Below, piece by piece: positions 1-7,800 of a stretch of 64,000 bases of DNA. Location of the stretch: assembly GCA_049323755.1 (NCBI GenBank), contig JBMOPE010000041.1, forward strand, positions 307,180-371,179, read 5' to 3'. Every line of letters begins with the position of its first letter. Position 1 is the first letter of the stretch. The DNA comes from BRHc4a sp049323755. GTDB taxonomy: Bacteria; Bacillota; Desulfotomaculia; Desulfotomaculales; Desulfocucumaceae. Below the pieces are notes generated by a model. That model saw nothing but the letters and a program-made list of their open reading frames with translations, searched no databases and had not been told where the DNA came from. Both the position numbers and the translations under genes were made by a program.

Positions 1-176
1 CCGGGTCCGCCGTTATTCCTCAACGCCTGCAATTCCATCCGGATGCCTTCAAGGATCTCCGCCAGGCCCAGGGCGGTGTCCACCCACTCCCTGACCTTGG
101 CCGACTGCCGCCCCCTGGGGTAACTCCACACAGGGTGGCCGGCCGGAAATGTGATCGTCAGCCTTTTCTCACCCAT
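1..176 (-). CDS. Partial gene, possible ParR-like ribbon-helix-helix partner of ParM
   Basis: The gene is open to the window edge, so only the first 58 residues are visible. The ATG at 176 follows a GGGGGGTGA ribosome site. The visible part starts with a short beta-type stretch (KRLTITFP) followed by a predicted helix (SAKVREWVDTALGLAEIL), an order that fits a ribbon-helix-helix DNA-binding fold. It lies directly downstream of the parM-like gene on the same strand, where parMRC operons place the ParR adaptor that links the actin filament to parC DNA. The ParR assignment is inference from position and secondary-structure pattern; no catalytic motif exists to confirm it, and the C-terminus is outside the window. 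Confidence 0.45.
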   Translation of the reverse strand, partial: MGEKRLTITFPAGHPVWSYPRGRQSAKVREWVDTALGLAEILEGIRMELQALRNNGGP

Positions 177-364
177 CACGCATCACCCCCCGCTCCCCGT
201 TGCATCACGCCTTGGTTCCCGCCGAATACCGGCTGAAGGATATTTTTAGAGAAACAATGCATCACCCTGGATGAATTTTTTATCTCCAATGCAGAGAGAT
301 CATCACCTGCTGCCGAAAAACGGCCCCCGTCCCCTGTCGCCCAAGGGCCGGTTACGTGCATCAC
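176..364 (-). CDS. Possible 62-aa ORF between parM and the ParR-like gene
   Basis: The frame is open from a GTG at 364, which overlaps the parM stop region, to a TGA whose last bases overlap the ATG of the next gene. This gives apparent translational coupling on both sides. The residue composition is unremarkable and no domain, signal or membrane segment is visible. The stretch is more AT-rich in its middle than parM, so it may instead be an untranslated spacer. Recorded because the coupling geometry is suggestive; otherwise weak. Confidence 0.2.
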   Translation of the reverse strand: MMHVTGPWATGDGGRFSAAGDDLSALEIKNSSRVMHCFSKNILQPVFGGNQGVMQRGAGGDA

Positions 365-365
365 A

Positions 366-1379
366 TTAACCCCCGGAATTGCCGAGGGCCTTCAGGTAGC
401 CCAGGGCGTTGGCATATACCGGATCTTCCACCACCCTCACGTTCGGCAGGTTCCCGGCCAGCATTTCCTCAAAAATGAACGCCCCGCCGCCGGCCAGCAG
501 GACGTTTCCCAGAAATCCAACCCTGGCTCCCCAAGTGTTGGATATGCTGCGCGAGATCAGTGCCCCGGCGTCCCTTACCGCCCTTTTGGCCGCTTCGCCG
601 AAATCGTATTCCCTGCCGTTGTATACCACCGCCTGTCCTGTGAGTGCCTTCCAGGTTACTGCGGCAGCCTCCGCCAATTCAAGGGGGGCACCTGTGCTGC
701 GCTTGAATTCAGACATAATAGACCTGGTCACCAGGTGCACCCCACAAGCAAGGCTGGTGCGGTATTCCTCGCCCAACAGCACCGGCCTCCCGCCCCTGAC
801 CTCGATGAGCAGGATATCAGTGGTGTACTCCCCGATATCCACCACCCCCGTCAGACCGTCCGGAAGACTGCCTACGGCCATGGAAGCCAGAACTACCCCG
901 GCGCCCTGGGGATAAATCTCGACGCGGGTGAACGCTACCGGGAGGTCCTCCCCGCCGTCCACCCCGACCACCGCTGAAAGGCCCAAGAGCCTCCTCCTGA
1001 GTATTTCCCTTTCCTTTAGGTAAATGGCCAGGGGCACACCCACGGCCAGGGATACCTCCCCGGGCCCGTCGCAGTCAACCAGCAGGCGGGCGGCGGCCAG
1101 GAGAAGCACGTCGTGAAAATCCGGCGGTTTCCGGTACGAAAGTGACATTGTGGCCAGCGTAGACTGCAGCGCCCGCTCACCCACCAGCCACTCCCTCCTT
1201 TCCCCGCCCGGGAACCTGATGGCAACCCGGTGTCCCGGACCCTCACCGGAAAAGACGCCGCTTAACTCATCCTCCCGGGCCGGAGCCAGCACCGACCGGA
1301 ACTGGATCCTGCGGCCGTCCCCGGAAATACCCTTGACCATGCCGGAGCCCACATCCACAGAAAGTATGGTCTGCTGCAT
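366..1379 (-). CDS. parM: ParM/Alp-type actin-like plasmid segregation ATPase
   Basis: 337 residues, the normal length for ParM/StbA actins. The phosphate-1 loop is visible at the N-terminus (VDVGSGMVKG, residues 9-18), phosphate-2 in the middle (GVVDIGEYTTDIL), and the adenosine-binding glycine cluster near the C-terminus (LLAGGGAFIF). These are the ASKHA/actin fold hallmarks. Proteins of this family polymerise with ATP to push plasmid copies apart in the cytoplasm. The ATG at 1379 follows a strong GGAGGTGA. The gene sits at the downstream end of the conjugation/Tad cluster with a small RHH-like gene after it, so the window is likely a plasmid or a plasmid-like integrative element. A centromere-like repeat array was not recognised upstream. 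Confidence 0.85.
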   Translation of the reverse strand: MQQTILSVDVGSGMVKGISGDGRRIQFRSVLAPAREDELSGVFSGEGPGHRVAIRFPGGERREWLVGERALQSTLATMSLSYRKPPDFHDVLLLAAARLLVDCDGPGEVSLAVGVPLAIYLKEREILRRRLLGLSAVVGVDGGEDLPVAFTRVEIYPQGAGVVLASMAVGSLPDGLTGVVDIGEYTTDILLIEVRGGRPVLLGEEYRTSLACGVHLVTRSIMSEFKRSTGAPLELAEAAAVTWKALTGQAVVYNGREYDFGEAAKRAVRDAGALISRSISNTWGARVGFLGNVLLAGGGAFIFEEMLAGNLPNVRVVEDPVYANALGYLKALGNSGG

Positions 1380-1407
1380 TCCCTCACCTCCAGAAAATTA
1401 GTATCCA

Positions 1408-1439
1408 TAAAAAAAGAAGGCGGGCAAAAGTCCACCTTC
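1408..1439 (-). terminator. Rho-independent terminator upstream of parM
   Basis: On the minus strand an 8-bp stem (GAAGGTGG pairing with CCGCCTTC, one G-U) with an 8-nt loop is followed directly by a run of eight T. It ends the merR-ynfA transcript before parM, or acts as a leader attenuator for parM. Confidence 0.7.
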
Positions 1440-1546
1440 CAAGGTTCTGGCAAATTAACTGTCAGCAGTGCCATTTTTAAGTCGGTCGAATGGTCACGTA
1501 ACCTTTGTTAAATACAATAATAACTAACTTATAAAGCCGGTTTTTT

Positions 1547-1873
1547 TTACCTTGGCATCCAAATTATGATTGCCGCACCTGTCAGTGCAATCAATGCACC
1601 AATCCAATCATAACGGTCAGGCTTCTTTTTATCTATTCCCCATCCCCATAATAGGGATAAGACAATAAAAATACCCCCGTATGCCGCGTACACTCTTCCA
1701 AAATTAGGATAATCCTGAAGCGTAGGGATGACTCCGTACAAAACAAGGACAATACCGCCAATTATGCCAACAACAAAATGTTTCTTTTCCCGAAGCCACA
1801 GCCAGACCATATATCCTCCGCCTATTTCTGCTAAGCCTGCTAAAATAAAAAGAATTGCTGATTTTATAATCAT
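1547..1873 (-). CDS. YnfA/UPF0060 family small membrane protein (second of tandem pair)
   Basis: 108 residues with four hydrophobic helices covering almost the whole chain, and the family signature GRVYAAYGGIFIVLSLLWGW in the third segment. YnfA proteins are inner-membrane relatives of small multidrug resistance (SMR) transporters. The ATG at 1873 was chosen because it overlaps the stop of the preceding paralogue as ATGA and restores the normal N-terminus; a longer frame upstream only reads through that paralogue. It is clearly homologous to its neighbour at 1870-2226. Tandem pairs of SMR-like proteins often form heterodimers, so the two may work together as an efflux pump; this is inference. 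Co-transcribed with a MerR regulator. Confidence 0.8.
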   Translation of the reverse strand: MIIKSAILFILAGLAEIGGGYMVWLWLREKKHFVVGIIGGIVLVLYGVIPTLQDYPNFGRVYAAYGGIFIVLSLLWGWGIDKKKPDRYDWIGALIALTGAAIIIWMPR

Positions 1874-2226
1874 TGTTGCCCGACCTCTTTTTCTTCTTCT
1901 TTTCGGGGAAACCACAGAATTACTGCTGTTCCAATTAACGCAACGATGGTTCCAATCCAATCATAAAGATCTGGGGTAATATTATCTATCCACCAACCCC
2001 ATAAAATTGACATGACAATAAAAACGCCCCCGTATGCAGCGTAAATACGCCCAAAGCTAGGGAACTGCTGAAATGTTGGAATGACCCCGTAGAGAATTAA
2101 AACAACTCCCCCTAATATTCCCCACATAATACTGGCGTCATATCGCAGCCAAATCCACACAAAATAGCCCCCGGCTATTTCTGCTAGACCCGCTAAAAAG
2201 AAAAGTACCGCTGATCTAAATATCAT
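1870..2226 (-). CDS. YnfA/UPF0060 family small membrane protein (first of tandem pair)
   Basis: 118 residues with four predicted transmembrane helices and the same GRIYAAYGGVFIVMSILWGW family signature as its neighbour. It carries an additional charged cytoplasmic tail (KEEEKEVGQQ) that the second copy lacks. The start overlaps the 3' end of the merR gene by 11 nt and the stop overlaps the next gene by 4 nt, so the three form one translationally coupled operon. Likely role: small efflux or stress membrane protein of SMR ancestry. The substrate cannot be told from sequence; the Cys-containing MerR regulator suggests metal or redox stress. Confidence 0.8.
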   Translation of the reverse strand: MIFRSAVLFFLAGLAEIAGGYFVWIWLRYDASIMWGILGGVVLILYGVIPTFQQFPSFGRIYAAYGGVFIVMSILWGWWIDNITPDLYDWIGTIVALIGTAVILWFPRKEEEKEVGQQ

Positions 2227-2626
2227 CTTTTGCCTCCGTACTCAACTGTATATTTTTGAAACATTCATCCCAAGACAAACAGTTACAACGCAAACTGTTT
2301 TCTAGTACTTGTTGCATCGTTCTAATTTGAAGAATCTTCTCCTCCAACTCCATCCGTTTTTTTACTGCCATTGCTCTCCATCTATCTGAGGGGGAAATAT
2401 CTGAATCAAATCCATTCAGTAAGAATTGGATTTCCGTAATATGGAAGCCTGCTCTTTGTGCAATCTTTATTAGTTCGATTCTGCCAATTACGTTGGATTC
2501 ATACCTTCTTTGACCGCCGCTTCGCAGCGGCTTGGGAATCAGGTTCATTTTCTCATAGTACCTTAATGTGGAAGGATTCAAGCCAACTTTTTCAGCAACC
2601 TCACCAATGCTTAACATGGCCAGCAC
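2216..2626 (-). CDS. MerR-family transcriptional regulator with SoxR/metal-type cysteine motif
   Basis: 136 residues. The N-terminal winged helix has the MerR signature (IGEVAEKVGLNPSTLRYYEK), then a dimerisation coiled coil, then a C-terminal CNCLSWDEC segment that resembles the cysteine cluster of SoxR (CxCxxxxxC) or a metal-binding loop. A GTG at 2626 is placed 9 nt after AGGAG; an internal ATG three codons later is the alternative. It is transcribed divergently from a Cys-rich gene pair, and the intergenic region has a MerR-type operator in a 19-bp promoter spacer. Family knowledge says such regulators untwist that promoter when their ligand binds. Ligand unknown: redox-active compound, Hg, Cd, Zn and Cu are all possible. 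Confidence 0.85.
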   Translation of the reverse strand: MLAMLSIGEVAEKVGLNPSTLRYYEKMNLIPKPLRSGGQRRYESNVIGRIELIKIAQRAGFHITEIQFLLNGFDSDISPSDRWRAMAVKKRMELEEKILQIRTMQQVLENSLRCNCLSWDECFKNIQLSTEAKDDI

Positions 2627-2641
2627 TTTACTTTTCTCCTC

Positions 2642-2672
2642 TTGACTTAAAGTTAGCTTTAAGTTTTATACT
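2642..2672 (+). promoter_or_regulatory. MerR-type promoter: 19-bp spacer containing a perfect palindrome
   Basis: TTGACT (2642-2647) and TATACT (2667-2672) are separated by 19 bp instead of 17. Within and overlapping the spacer is a perfect inverted repeat, CTTAAAG-TTAG-CTTTAAG (2646-2663). This is the classic architecture recognised by MerR-family activators, and the core AGTTAGCT is close to the SoxR box core AGTTAACT. It drives the plus-strand genes at 2739 and 3126 and lies 5' of the merR gene. Confidence 0.85.
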
Positions 2673-2738
2673 CTGGGTAAGCATAACGGAAAGGATAAAT
2701 AATTGTCAAGTTTATTAAGCCAATAAGGAGGATACCCT

Positions 2739-3050
2739 ATGAGTCATAACTGTGCTTGCTGTAGATTGACGTTTAGCGAGGAAGAGAAAAATCGCTATAA
2801 TCAGCTGAGGGATAAAATATTCAACAATCTTGTTAGAACGGAGGAACTAGCCGATGGATACTCTTTTGTCTTTTCCGAGTCAGCAAGAGACCTTCTTTAC
2901 GACCTTGCGGACTGGATTCCTCTCGAAAAAAAATGTTGCCCTTTCCTTCAGTTTTCAGTCTTAATAAACCAAGACGAATATGTTAGACTTCAATTAACTG
3001 GGCCGAGTGAAATTAAGAACTTCCTTCTTAACGAACTGGAACTTATTTAG
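2739..3050 (+). CDS. Small conserved cysteine protein (CxxC plus CCPF motif), unknown function
   Basis: 103 residues, cytoplasmic, with an N-terminal CACC pair at residues 5-8 and a KKCCPFLQF motif near residue 68. The cysteines suggest metal or thiol chemistry. It is the first gene behind the MerR-type promoter and is preceded by AAGGAGG, so it is probably the main induced product. I recognise the CCPF pattern as one seen in small proteins linked to metal-responsive MerR regulators, but I cannot name a family or a reaction. Base composition is much more AT-rich than the surrounding pilus genes, which points to acquired cargo. Confidence 0.65.
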   Translation: MSHNCACCRLTFSEEEKNRYNQLRDKIFNNLVRTEELADGYSFVFSESARDLLYDLADWIPLEKKCCPFLQFSVLINQDEYVRLQLTGPSEIKNFLLNELELI

Positions 3051-3125
3051 AACAAACACACCATGTAAAGTGGACACTCGTATCCAGAAATTAATTACAT
3101 TTTGGGAAGAGTTGGTGATAGTTTT

Positions 3126-3539
3126 ATGAATATACCAGTTGCTGTTTGCGGGGCGGGTTCTTTAGATGACGCTACTGTTGCCTGTTGTCCCATTTGCAAC
3201 ACACCGGGGAAAAAAATAAGACCTGAAACGTTAGAAAATATTGTCAAGGAAGATATGCTTCCCACTGTTTTAGAAGGATACCATCTATGCCTATCTAAGA
3301 ACTGTGATGTGGTTTATTTCGGACATCATATTTTCGGTAAAAATGATGTCCGGGTTAGGGTATGGTTTAAAGAGACTGAACATCCCATACCTGTATGTTA
3401 CTGTAAAAATGTTACAGAAAAAGATATTGTTAACCATATCGTTGTTCGGGGCTGTTGCAATGATTTAAAAGACATTCAGAAACATACTGGAGCAAATACC
3501 GGAAAGGAATGCTTAATAAAAAATCCTGCGGGAACCTGA
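3126..3539 (+). CDS. CopZ N-terminal-like zinc/[2Fe-2S] (BFD-like) protein
   Basis: 137 residues. The N-terminal half has CCPIC and CLSKNC motifs followed by VVYFG, fitting a zinc site; the C-terminal half has CYC...GCC...TGANTGKEC...NPAG, the [2Fe-2S]-binding BFD-like signature. This two-domain order is that of the N-terminal half of Archaeoglobus-type CopZ copper chaperones, but the HMA copper-binding domain normally found behind it is absent. The ATG at 3126 follows GGTGAT; an upstream TTG at 3102 is a weaker alternative. It lies 76 nt after the CCPF gene and probably shares its MerR-controlled promoter. A redox-linked metal handling role is likely; exact function is unknown. Confidence 0.75.
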   Translation: MNIPVAVCGAGSLDDATVACCPICNTPGKKIRPETLENIVKEDMLPTVLEGYHLCLSKNCDVVYFGHHIFGKNDVRVRVWFKETEHPIPVCYCKNVTEKDIVNHIVVRGCCNDLKDIQKHTGANTGKECLIKNPAGT

Positions 3540-3685
3540 TGTAAGCCTGCAGTGCAATCGGTGATTGCCAAAGCACTGGAAATGAAAACTAATAAGTCCG
3601 GAAATCCATAATCAAAGAAAGCTCGACCGCTACATAACGAATTACCTCACAGGATAAACGATATTGGAGTTTACGGCATTAAGCA

Positions 3686-3716
3686 AATTAAAACCCCGGA
3701 GCAAAAAACCCCGGGG
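3686..3716 (-). terminator. Terminator at the downstream end of the Tad/Flp operon
   Basis: On the minus strand CCCCGG and CCGGGG form a stem followed by TTTT, about 40 nt after the stop of the Flp-type pilin. It separates the pilus operon from the AT-rich metal-response cargo. Confidence 0.65.
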
Positions 3717-3753
3717 CTTGTCAACAATCTCAGGACAGGTGAAAAGCCCATCC

Positions 3754-3909
3754 TTACATGCCAATCTTGTTTTTTATATCCCCCAGCCTGTTGCTGATAC
3801 CCCCCGCCAGCTGTGTGGCCGCCACCCAGATGCCAAGGAGTATCAGCACGGCCAAACCTACATACTCTATGAGGGTGGCACCCCTCTCGTTGCCAATCAG
3901 CCCCCTCAT
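3754..3909 (-). CDS. flp: Flp-type type IVc pilin
   Basis: 51 residues: a short basic leader with a glycine (MRGLIGNERG), then the conserved E-Y pair in ATLIEYVGLAVL and a single hydrophobic helix, then a short polar tail ending DIKNKIGM. This is the Flp pilin layout (leader, G before the processing region, Glu at +5-like position, Tyr). A strong AGGAGGGGTG precedes the ATG at 3909. It lies 12 nt after the stop of a TadC-like gene. As the last gene of the operon and the closest match to a true Flp, it is the best candidate for the major pilus subunit, processed by the TadV peptidase at 18.1-18.6 kb. Confidence 0.8.
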   Translation of the reverse strand: MRGLIGNERGATLIEYVGLAVLILLGIWVAATQLAGGISNRLGDIKNKIGM

Positions 3910-3921
3910 TTTCCACCCCTC

Positions 3922-4791
3922 CTATTTAAGGATTTTTACAAACTGCTGTATACCCGGATACGCCAGTAAAACCATCAGCGGCCCCACCAGAAACAGGAGC
4001 ATGGGCAGGGTCATCTTCACCACCGCCTCGTTGGCCAGTTTCTCGGCCGCGTACCGGCGCATCACCCTGACCTGGGCGGCGTGCTGGTGCACGGCGTCGG
4101 CAATGGGGGTGCCGTAGCGGCCGGCCTGCAGTATCACCTGCACGAGCTGGGTGAGCTCGTCCACCCCGCACCGGTCCGCCATGTCCATCAGCGCTTCCGA
4201 CCGGCGCTTGCCGGTGGCCACGTCGTGGGCCGCCCTCGCCACCTCCCTGCCCATCTCACCGCCGAACCACCTCCCCACCTGCTGCAGCGCCCCGTACATG
4301 TCTCCACCGGCCCGAAGCACCACAGCGAACAGAGTGGCAAACTCCATCATGTCCCTGCGAATCTGCTTCTGCCTGCCGGACACCCTGGACTGCAGCCACA
4401 GATCGGGAAGCATATATCCAACCCCGGCCAGCAACAGAGACCACATAAACGGTACGCCCAGCATCGCCCCCGCCAACATGCCGGCCACGGTTATGCACGC
4501 GGCGGCGGCCAGCTTGAGGGCCAGGAATTCCGCAGCCGTGACGCTTTCCACCCCGCCCCAGTTAAGCCTGCGCCCGGTCTGCACCCTGACGTCCTCCGGG
4601 AAAGCCACCATTACCAGCGGCAGCAGGGATTTAAGGCCCCTGCTCAGGGTGGCCGCTCCCATGACGGTGGGAGCCTGTCTCACAATGGCGGAAACAGGCG
4701 AGAACCTGTTTCTTCTGTTCAGGTCGATCCCCACCGCCGCCAGCACTATCGCTATAGCGGTAAACAGGGCGATAGGCATCGCGCTGACCAT
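3922..4791 (-). CDS. TadC-like type II secretion F domain membrane protein
   Basis: 289 residues with membrane helices near the N-terminus, in the middle (two adjacent) and at the C-terminus. The T2SSF core is recognisable in EFATLFAVVLRAGGDMYGAL and the repeat-like QLVQVILQAGRYGTPIADAV with the usual glycine-rich turn. It is the inner-membrane platform protein of type II/IV machines. The ATG at 4791, 6 nt after GGGGGTGA, is preferred to the GTG at 4842. It is separated from the other TadB/TadC genes by about 9 kb and sits beside the Flp pilin, so it is a third T2SSF set member within the locus, perhaps dedicated to that pilin. Confidence 0.8.
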   Translation of the reverse strand: MVSAMPIALFTAIAIVLAAVGIDLNRRNRFSPVSAIVRQAPTVMGAATLSRGLKSLLPLVMVAFPEDVRVQTGRRLNWGGVESVTAAEFLALKLAAAACITVAGMLAGAMLGVPFMWSLLLAGVGYMLPDLWLQSRVSGRQKQIRRDMMEFATLFAVVLRAGGDMYGALQQVGRWFGGEMGREVARAAHDVATGKRRSEALMDMADRCGVDELTQLVQVILQAGRYGTPIADAVHQHAAQVRVMRRYAAEKLANEAVVKMTLPMLLFLVGPLMVLLAYPGIQQFVKILK

Positions 4792-4846
4792 TTCAATCAC
4801 CCCCTGTTTTGCGGGGCCTGCCTCAAGAACAAGGGCCCCCACACTA

Positions 4847-7800
4847 CTACCAGCCGTAAGTTCTGATCACCGTTCTATCCATCACGTGCCCCTTCACCGT
4901 CAGGTTTGCCAGGCACTGTTTGGAAGACTCTCCCTTGTAGCCGGTCACCCTGACGTAGTAATCGCCATCGTCGCTCCAGTAGCCATCGTTGGTTTTTTCA
5001 GGCACCAGGTACTCGTAGGTGTACCCGGAAATACCGGGGTCCCAAACCATGTCAGCGGTGTGCGGTGGGTCCTGGGTGGCAGCTCTACCGTCCGGTCGCA
5101 CCGGGTGCGGTATCTCCACCATCATCCTGTCTATCTGTATCTTCTGGCCGTTTGATGGCCTGACGGCACTGGCTGTTACCCTGATTCTCCTGCCCCTCTC
5201 GGCCGGACTGGGAATCACCGAGGCGTAAACCTCAAAGGGTTCCTCCACGTGAACGGTCAGGTATCCCGGAGCCGATGTTTTCTGGCGGGAATCCTCCACC
5301 ACCAGCTCAAACTGCCAGTCCCCCAGCCTGTCGGGCGTAACAGGGAAAGTGAGGAAGCCGCTTTCCCTGGCCTGCTGGGTATACGTCCCGGACCAGGGAT
5401 TACCAGGCCTGGCGTAGCGCCAGTATGCCCTGGCAATGAAATCACCCGGATCAGGGTCGCTGGAGGACCGGCCGTCAATGACCATCGGCTCACCGCGGTA
5501 GCCCGGGCTTGGTCCGGTCAACACCACCACCGGCGGATTGTTGGGGGCCCTGTCCTCCACTGCCACGGTTTTCACGGCCGGGTCGCTCCACAGCCCGTGC
5601 TCATCCATTACCGCCAGGGTGACCGTATAGCTGCCGGGATTCCCCCAGGAAAGGCTGCCCACGTTTTGGGTGGTGAATGTCCCCTTCCCCTGCACCGTCC
5701 AGTTCCAGGCTGTTATCCTGTCGCCGTCGAGGTCGTAGGACTGGTCCGCCAGGGATGCGATCTCGCCCTTTCCCACCCTTGGGGGTCCGATGGAGAACCT
5801 GGCTACCGGCTTGCGGTTCTGGACATTGACCGATGCGGACGCCCAGTCACTCCAAGCTCCCAGGAAGTCCTGCACCCGCAGCATCACTTCCACCGTTCCG
5901 CTGTCTGCTCCATACGCCGGTGGTTCGCCTGACGTAATCCAGGTGCCTCCGTTGACACTGTACCGCCACTGGGTATTCCTTATTCCCCTTTTCCCCTCCG
6001 GGTCTGTGTACTGCAGGTCCGGGTCGTAGGAGTTATTGATGTACGTTATGGCCTCACCCACCCCCGGGCCCGGATTGACCACGCTAAAGGAGGCCACGGG
6101 CCTCCGGTGAACATGGATCTGCATGGTCCCGTTCCGGGAATACTTCCGCCCGGCCTCGGGGTGGCCCCAGTACGGAGAGTTGGGCGGCTGATCCTGCACC
6201 TTAAAGGATACCGTGTACGTCCCTGGTTTGGAAAACGATCCAAGGGGTTGGGGGAATATCCGGCCGCTCACATCGGTGTTCAACCCCAGGGAGTTGGACA
6301 AGGTGTAGCCTGAAATACTGTTGGGATCGTGGGTGTACTCCCAGTAGCGGTCAACCAGGGGATCCGATTCCCGGTCGCCCTCGCTGTAACTGGTATTGAA
6401 CCTCTCGTTGACCAGGACCACGTTGGGGGGCACATCCTCCCGGCCGGCGCCAAAGTAATTGATGATGTAGTCGGCCACCTCGCCGAGGTCTGCGCCCGCA
6501 TCGGCGCTCAGGCTGTATACTGCGTCCCGGCCTATTTCCGAAACAATCTGAATGCACTGGGAGCTGTTGGCCGCCCCCGCCTCGGCGATGAGGCCCGTGC
6601 CGCTGGACCGCATGTAGTCCACGAATCCGGACCGGGAGTAGTAATCGTCAAAAGGCGCGCCGTTCATCAGAACCAGGAACCGGACGGAACCCGCCCGCCA
6701 CCCCGTGGACTGCGCCACCTCCCGGAGTTTGCCGGTGGTGGGTGGATAGTTCAGGGTATAGGTCAGCTCCCAGGTCCCGGAGTGCGTGCCGGTTATCTGA
6801 ACGGTGTCGGCGTCAATCTGGGTCAGCGTCCGGTGCGGGCTTCTTCCGTCCGTGTTGGTTCTGACCAGCTCCACCTTGCCGCCGAAGGCGTCCCACCTCT
6901 GGGTGGAGTTGTATCCCTCGTCGTTGGCAACGTAGTATCTGATATGGACAACCCCGCTGGCATCCACCCAGATGGTGCGGTAGGAGTCGTCGTGGCCGCA
7001 TCTGAACCGGGTAACGATCTGGCCGCTGCTGTCAACGGTGGCTCCGTAGCTGTACCCGTGGCCGGAAGCGTGCAGGTCGATGTCGTTGCCCCCGTACGAA
7101 ACCGTATTCAGGGCCGTGACGTAGCTGCCGCTGCTGTCCCGGCGGTATACTGTGAACCCACCGCCATACTTGGTGACGTATACCTTATACAGAGGGGCGG
7201 CAGGGTCACCGATCAGGTAGATGTAGTTGCTGCTGTCCTCGGTCCTGGTGGCGCTTCCCGTGCCCATGGCATCGTTCTGGTATGTAACCGCGTCAATCCC
7301 GTAGCCCGCCAACCTTCCGGCCAGGCCGGGCAGCCCGGCGCTGAAGGAATTCAGGTAGTCCCGCTTGTTGTCTATCTGGCCCAGCACGAACAGCACGTCA
7401 GCCTTTGGTTCCGGCCGGATTATTCCGATGCTCACGTAGGGCGGGAGGTTCTGGACGGTTATAACGCACTCGGCCCCAGGTTTGGAGGCCGTGTCGGCCT
7501 GCAGGCCCGGATTCCAGGAATCCCATCCGTAGTACTCTTCCCTTACCGATAGTTTCAGTTTATAGCGGCCGGTCTGGAAAAACTGCAGATGTGGCGATGG
7601 GTCGTTCCCCGATGCCTGCAGTATCCGGGCGCTCCTGTTGGTGTCCCCGGCGGCGATGATTTCATCACCGGCATCTCCGAAAGAACCGTTGTTGTTCTTG
7701 TCGTAAACCAACGACCAGGTGCGTTGATAGATCCTGTCTCCCAAGGAATCCGGCATGGGGACCTGGGACCGGTCCTGGACGGTAATACTGTAGCCGCCCA

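Noticed and set aside
409..915. Long open frames antisense to parM and many other GC-rich genes (for example 6329-7552, 33679-35244)
   Set aside because: They are shadows of well supported minus-strand genes, have no ribosome sites, and encode P/R/H-rich sequence without motifs.
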